A DNA stretch of 31,302 nt from CAZWES01 sp964632395 (GTDB lineage: Bacteria; Patescibacteriota; Gracilibacteria; Peribacterales; Peribacteraceae). The stretch spans positions 1-31,302 of the forward strand of contig CAZWES010000015.1 of the NCBI GenBank assembly GCA_964632395.1, given 5' to 3'. Positions 30,427-31,302 of the stretch are shown piece after piece. Made by a program: the position numbers and the translations under genes. Each line of letters opens with the position of its first letter. The first letter of the stretch is position 1. The notes under the pieces are model-generated. The model was not told where the DNA came from. It did not search any database and worked only from the letters and a program-made list of their open reading frames with translations.

Positions 30427-31302
30427 ATGAAACCCTCTCCCGAATCGCGGCAATCAAGAAGTGAGCGCAGGAAGGAGATGGAGGAAACGCTTAACGATTA
30501 CTTTGCACCAGAAAGAAAGGAGAGCGAAATCAAAAAAATAGACAAGGAAAAGGTGAAAAAGAAGCACGCAAGTAAAGATAAAAATGGAGAAAAACCACAA
30601 GTAAAAGAGGCTAAAGAAGTTAAAAGTCCTGAGGAAATTACAATCAAAGCGATTATTGAACTCGAAGATGTTGATCCTCTTATTGCCTACTTACAACAAG
30701 AGCAGAAAGAAGCTGAAAAAAGGAAAGGTATGCCAAAACTTGCTCAACACACATTTACGCAGGAGGCAATCGAAAGTAGAAGAGGAATGATTATTAATGA
30801 CTTGCACAGATCATTCACCAAAAGCACAAGAACCCAACAGGCATTCGATACTATCGGTACAGTATGGGGCGGCTCGCCTGAATTAACACAGACAAAGAAC
30901 CAGTATATTGACGGCTTTGCACTTTACATTGAAAAACTTATTCACACAGAAAGACAAAGACGATCCAGAGAGCTAACAAGAAGGCTGGCATTACGGAGTG
31001 CAATGAATCACATAATGAGCGAATTTGTACTTTTTGAATTAAGTAATGAGGAAAAAGAAAGTATCTGGGAAGCAATCGAAAAGAAGGAACGGGATATGCA
31101 CAAAATTGTTGTAGATAACATTCTATTCGAAGCCGTAAAGGAAGAAGAGCTTATGAACAATATCCGCCGCATTCTTAAAGATGAAGAATTAAGTGAAAAA
31201 GAAAAACGAGAGAAAATCCGGGAGGAAATTGCAAAGTATGCTGGAAAAAGTAAACAACCACCGGCAGAGCCGGTGGCTTTGGAAGAGCCCCCTAAAAGGG
31301 GG
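30427..31302 (+). CDS. Partial helical charged protein, runs off the window
   Basis: An open frame of 292 codons with no stop before the window end. It starts MKPSPESRQSRSERRKEME, has a strongly basic and acidic first 75 residues (KKIDKEKVKKKHASKDKNG), then a mostly helical domain (IKAIIELEDVDPLIAYLQ, GFALYIEKLIHTERQRR). The end becomes Lys/Glu-rich coiled coil. The last 15 residues (QPPAEPVALEEPPKR) are encoded by two hairpin-forming palindromes, so the true stop may lie just outside. It begins 28 nt after the coiled-coil gene, in the same orientation, so the three genes from 27620 probably form one operon. Not recognised. Confidence 0.8.
   Translation, partial: MKPSPESRQSRSERRKEMEETLNDYFAPERKESEIKKIDKEKVKKKHASKDKNGEKPQVKEAKEVKSPEEITIKAIIELEDVDPLIAYLQQEQKEAEKRKGMPKLAQHTFTQEAIESRRGMIINDLHRSFTKSTRTQQAFDTIGTVWGGSPELTQTKNQYIDGFALYIEKLIHTERQRRSRELTRRLALRSAMNHIMSEFVLFELSNEEKESIWEAIEKKERDMHKIVVDNILFEAVKEEELMNNIRRILKDEELSEKEKREKIREEIAKYAGKSKQPPAEPVALEEPPKRG
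31258..31302 (+). repeat. Two palindromes at the end of the last gene
   Basis: CCACCGGC-AGA-GCCGGTGG (31258-31276) is a perfect 8-bp hairpin, followed by CCCCC-TAAAA-GGGGG at the window end. They are translated in the open frame but look like a transcription-stop or repeat sequence that has become part of a gene end. Confidence 0.6.

Noticed and set aside
1..31302. Recoded TGA (genetic code 25, as in some CPR lineages)
   Set aside because: Several well-defined genes end in TGA, and no conserved glycine is encoded by TGA.

Overview
The window is about 31.3 kb of bacterial chromosome with standard-code genes. TGA is used as a stop, there are no introns, and I find no rRNA, tRNA, CRISPR array or transposase. 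Housekeeping genes (secA, uvrB, metK) sit beside many surface-glycan genes. Recognisable Shine-Dalgarno sequences are almost absent, and many genes carry a -10-like hexamer only 6-10 nt before the start codon. Several families of short palindromic repeats lie between genes and, unusually, inside them. I infer an uncultivated Patescibacteria/CPR-type organism, possibly Peregrinibacteria-like; that placement is inference only.

Layout. 1-1583: an AT-rich methyltransferase, a small ORF, and a non-coding stretch that can fold as a three-way junction. 1584-4621: an RmlB-like dehydratase divergent from two GT2 glycosyltransferases. 4624-9409 (minus): a secreted amidase-SpoIID fusion and a GT4 glycosyltransferase. 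9410-10614 (minus): an 18-codon SD-led mini-ORF with a terminator, then a RelE-type toxin-antitoxin pair with a repeated operator. 10632-14309: secA divergent from a PduO-type cobalamin adenosyltransferase, then a palindromic element and a small hypothetical gene. 14311-18636 (minus): two type IV prepilin-like proteins with LamG domains, preceded by uvrB. 18661-26197 (plus): a MITE-like inverted-repeat element, a large polytopic GT-C-like membrane protein, a DPM1-like GT2 with its DUF2304 partner, a GT4, a UDP-xylose synthase and another GT4. 26194-27582 (minus): metK under a SAM riboswitch with an intrinsic terminator. 27596-31302 (plus): three unrecognised genes, two of them long and partly coiled-coil, the last running off the window.

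How it works together. Most of the accessory content serves the cell surface: nucleotide-sugar synthesis (RmlB-like, UXS), cytoplasmic glycosyl transfer (GT2/GT4), a polyprenyl-phosphate-sugar route (DPM1-like + DUF2304 + GT-C-like), wall remodelling (amidase-SpoIID), pilin-like adhesins (LamG pseudopilins) and Sec export.

The strongest unusual signal is the repeat biology. A 31-nt palindromic unit occurs in-frame inside secA, a GT4 gene and the UXS gene. Other palindromic families occupy protein linkers, carry stop codons, or sit where promoters are. This resembles the Rickettsia palindromic elements in behaviour but not, as far as I can tell, in sequence.
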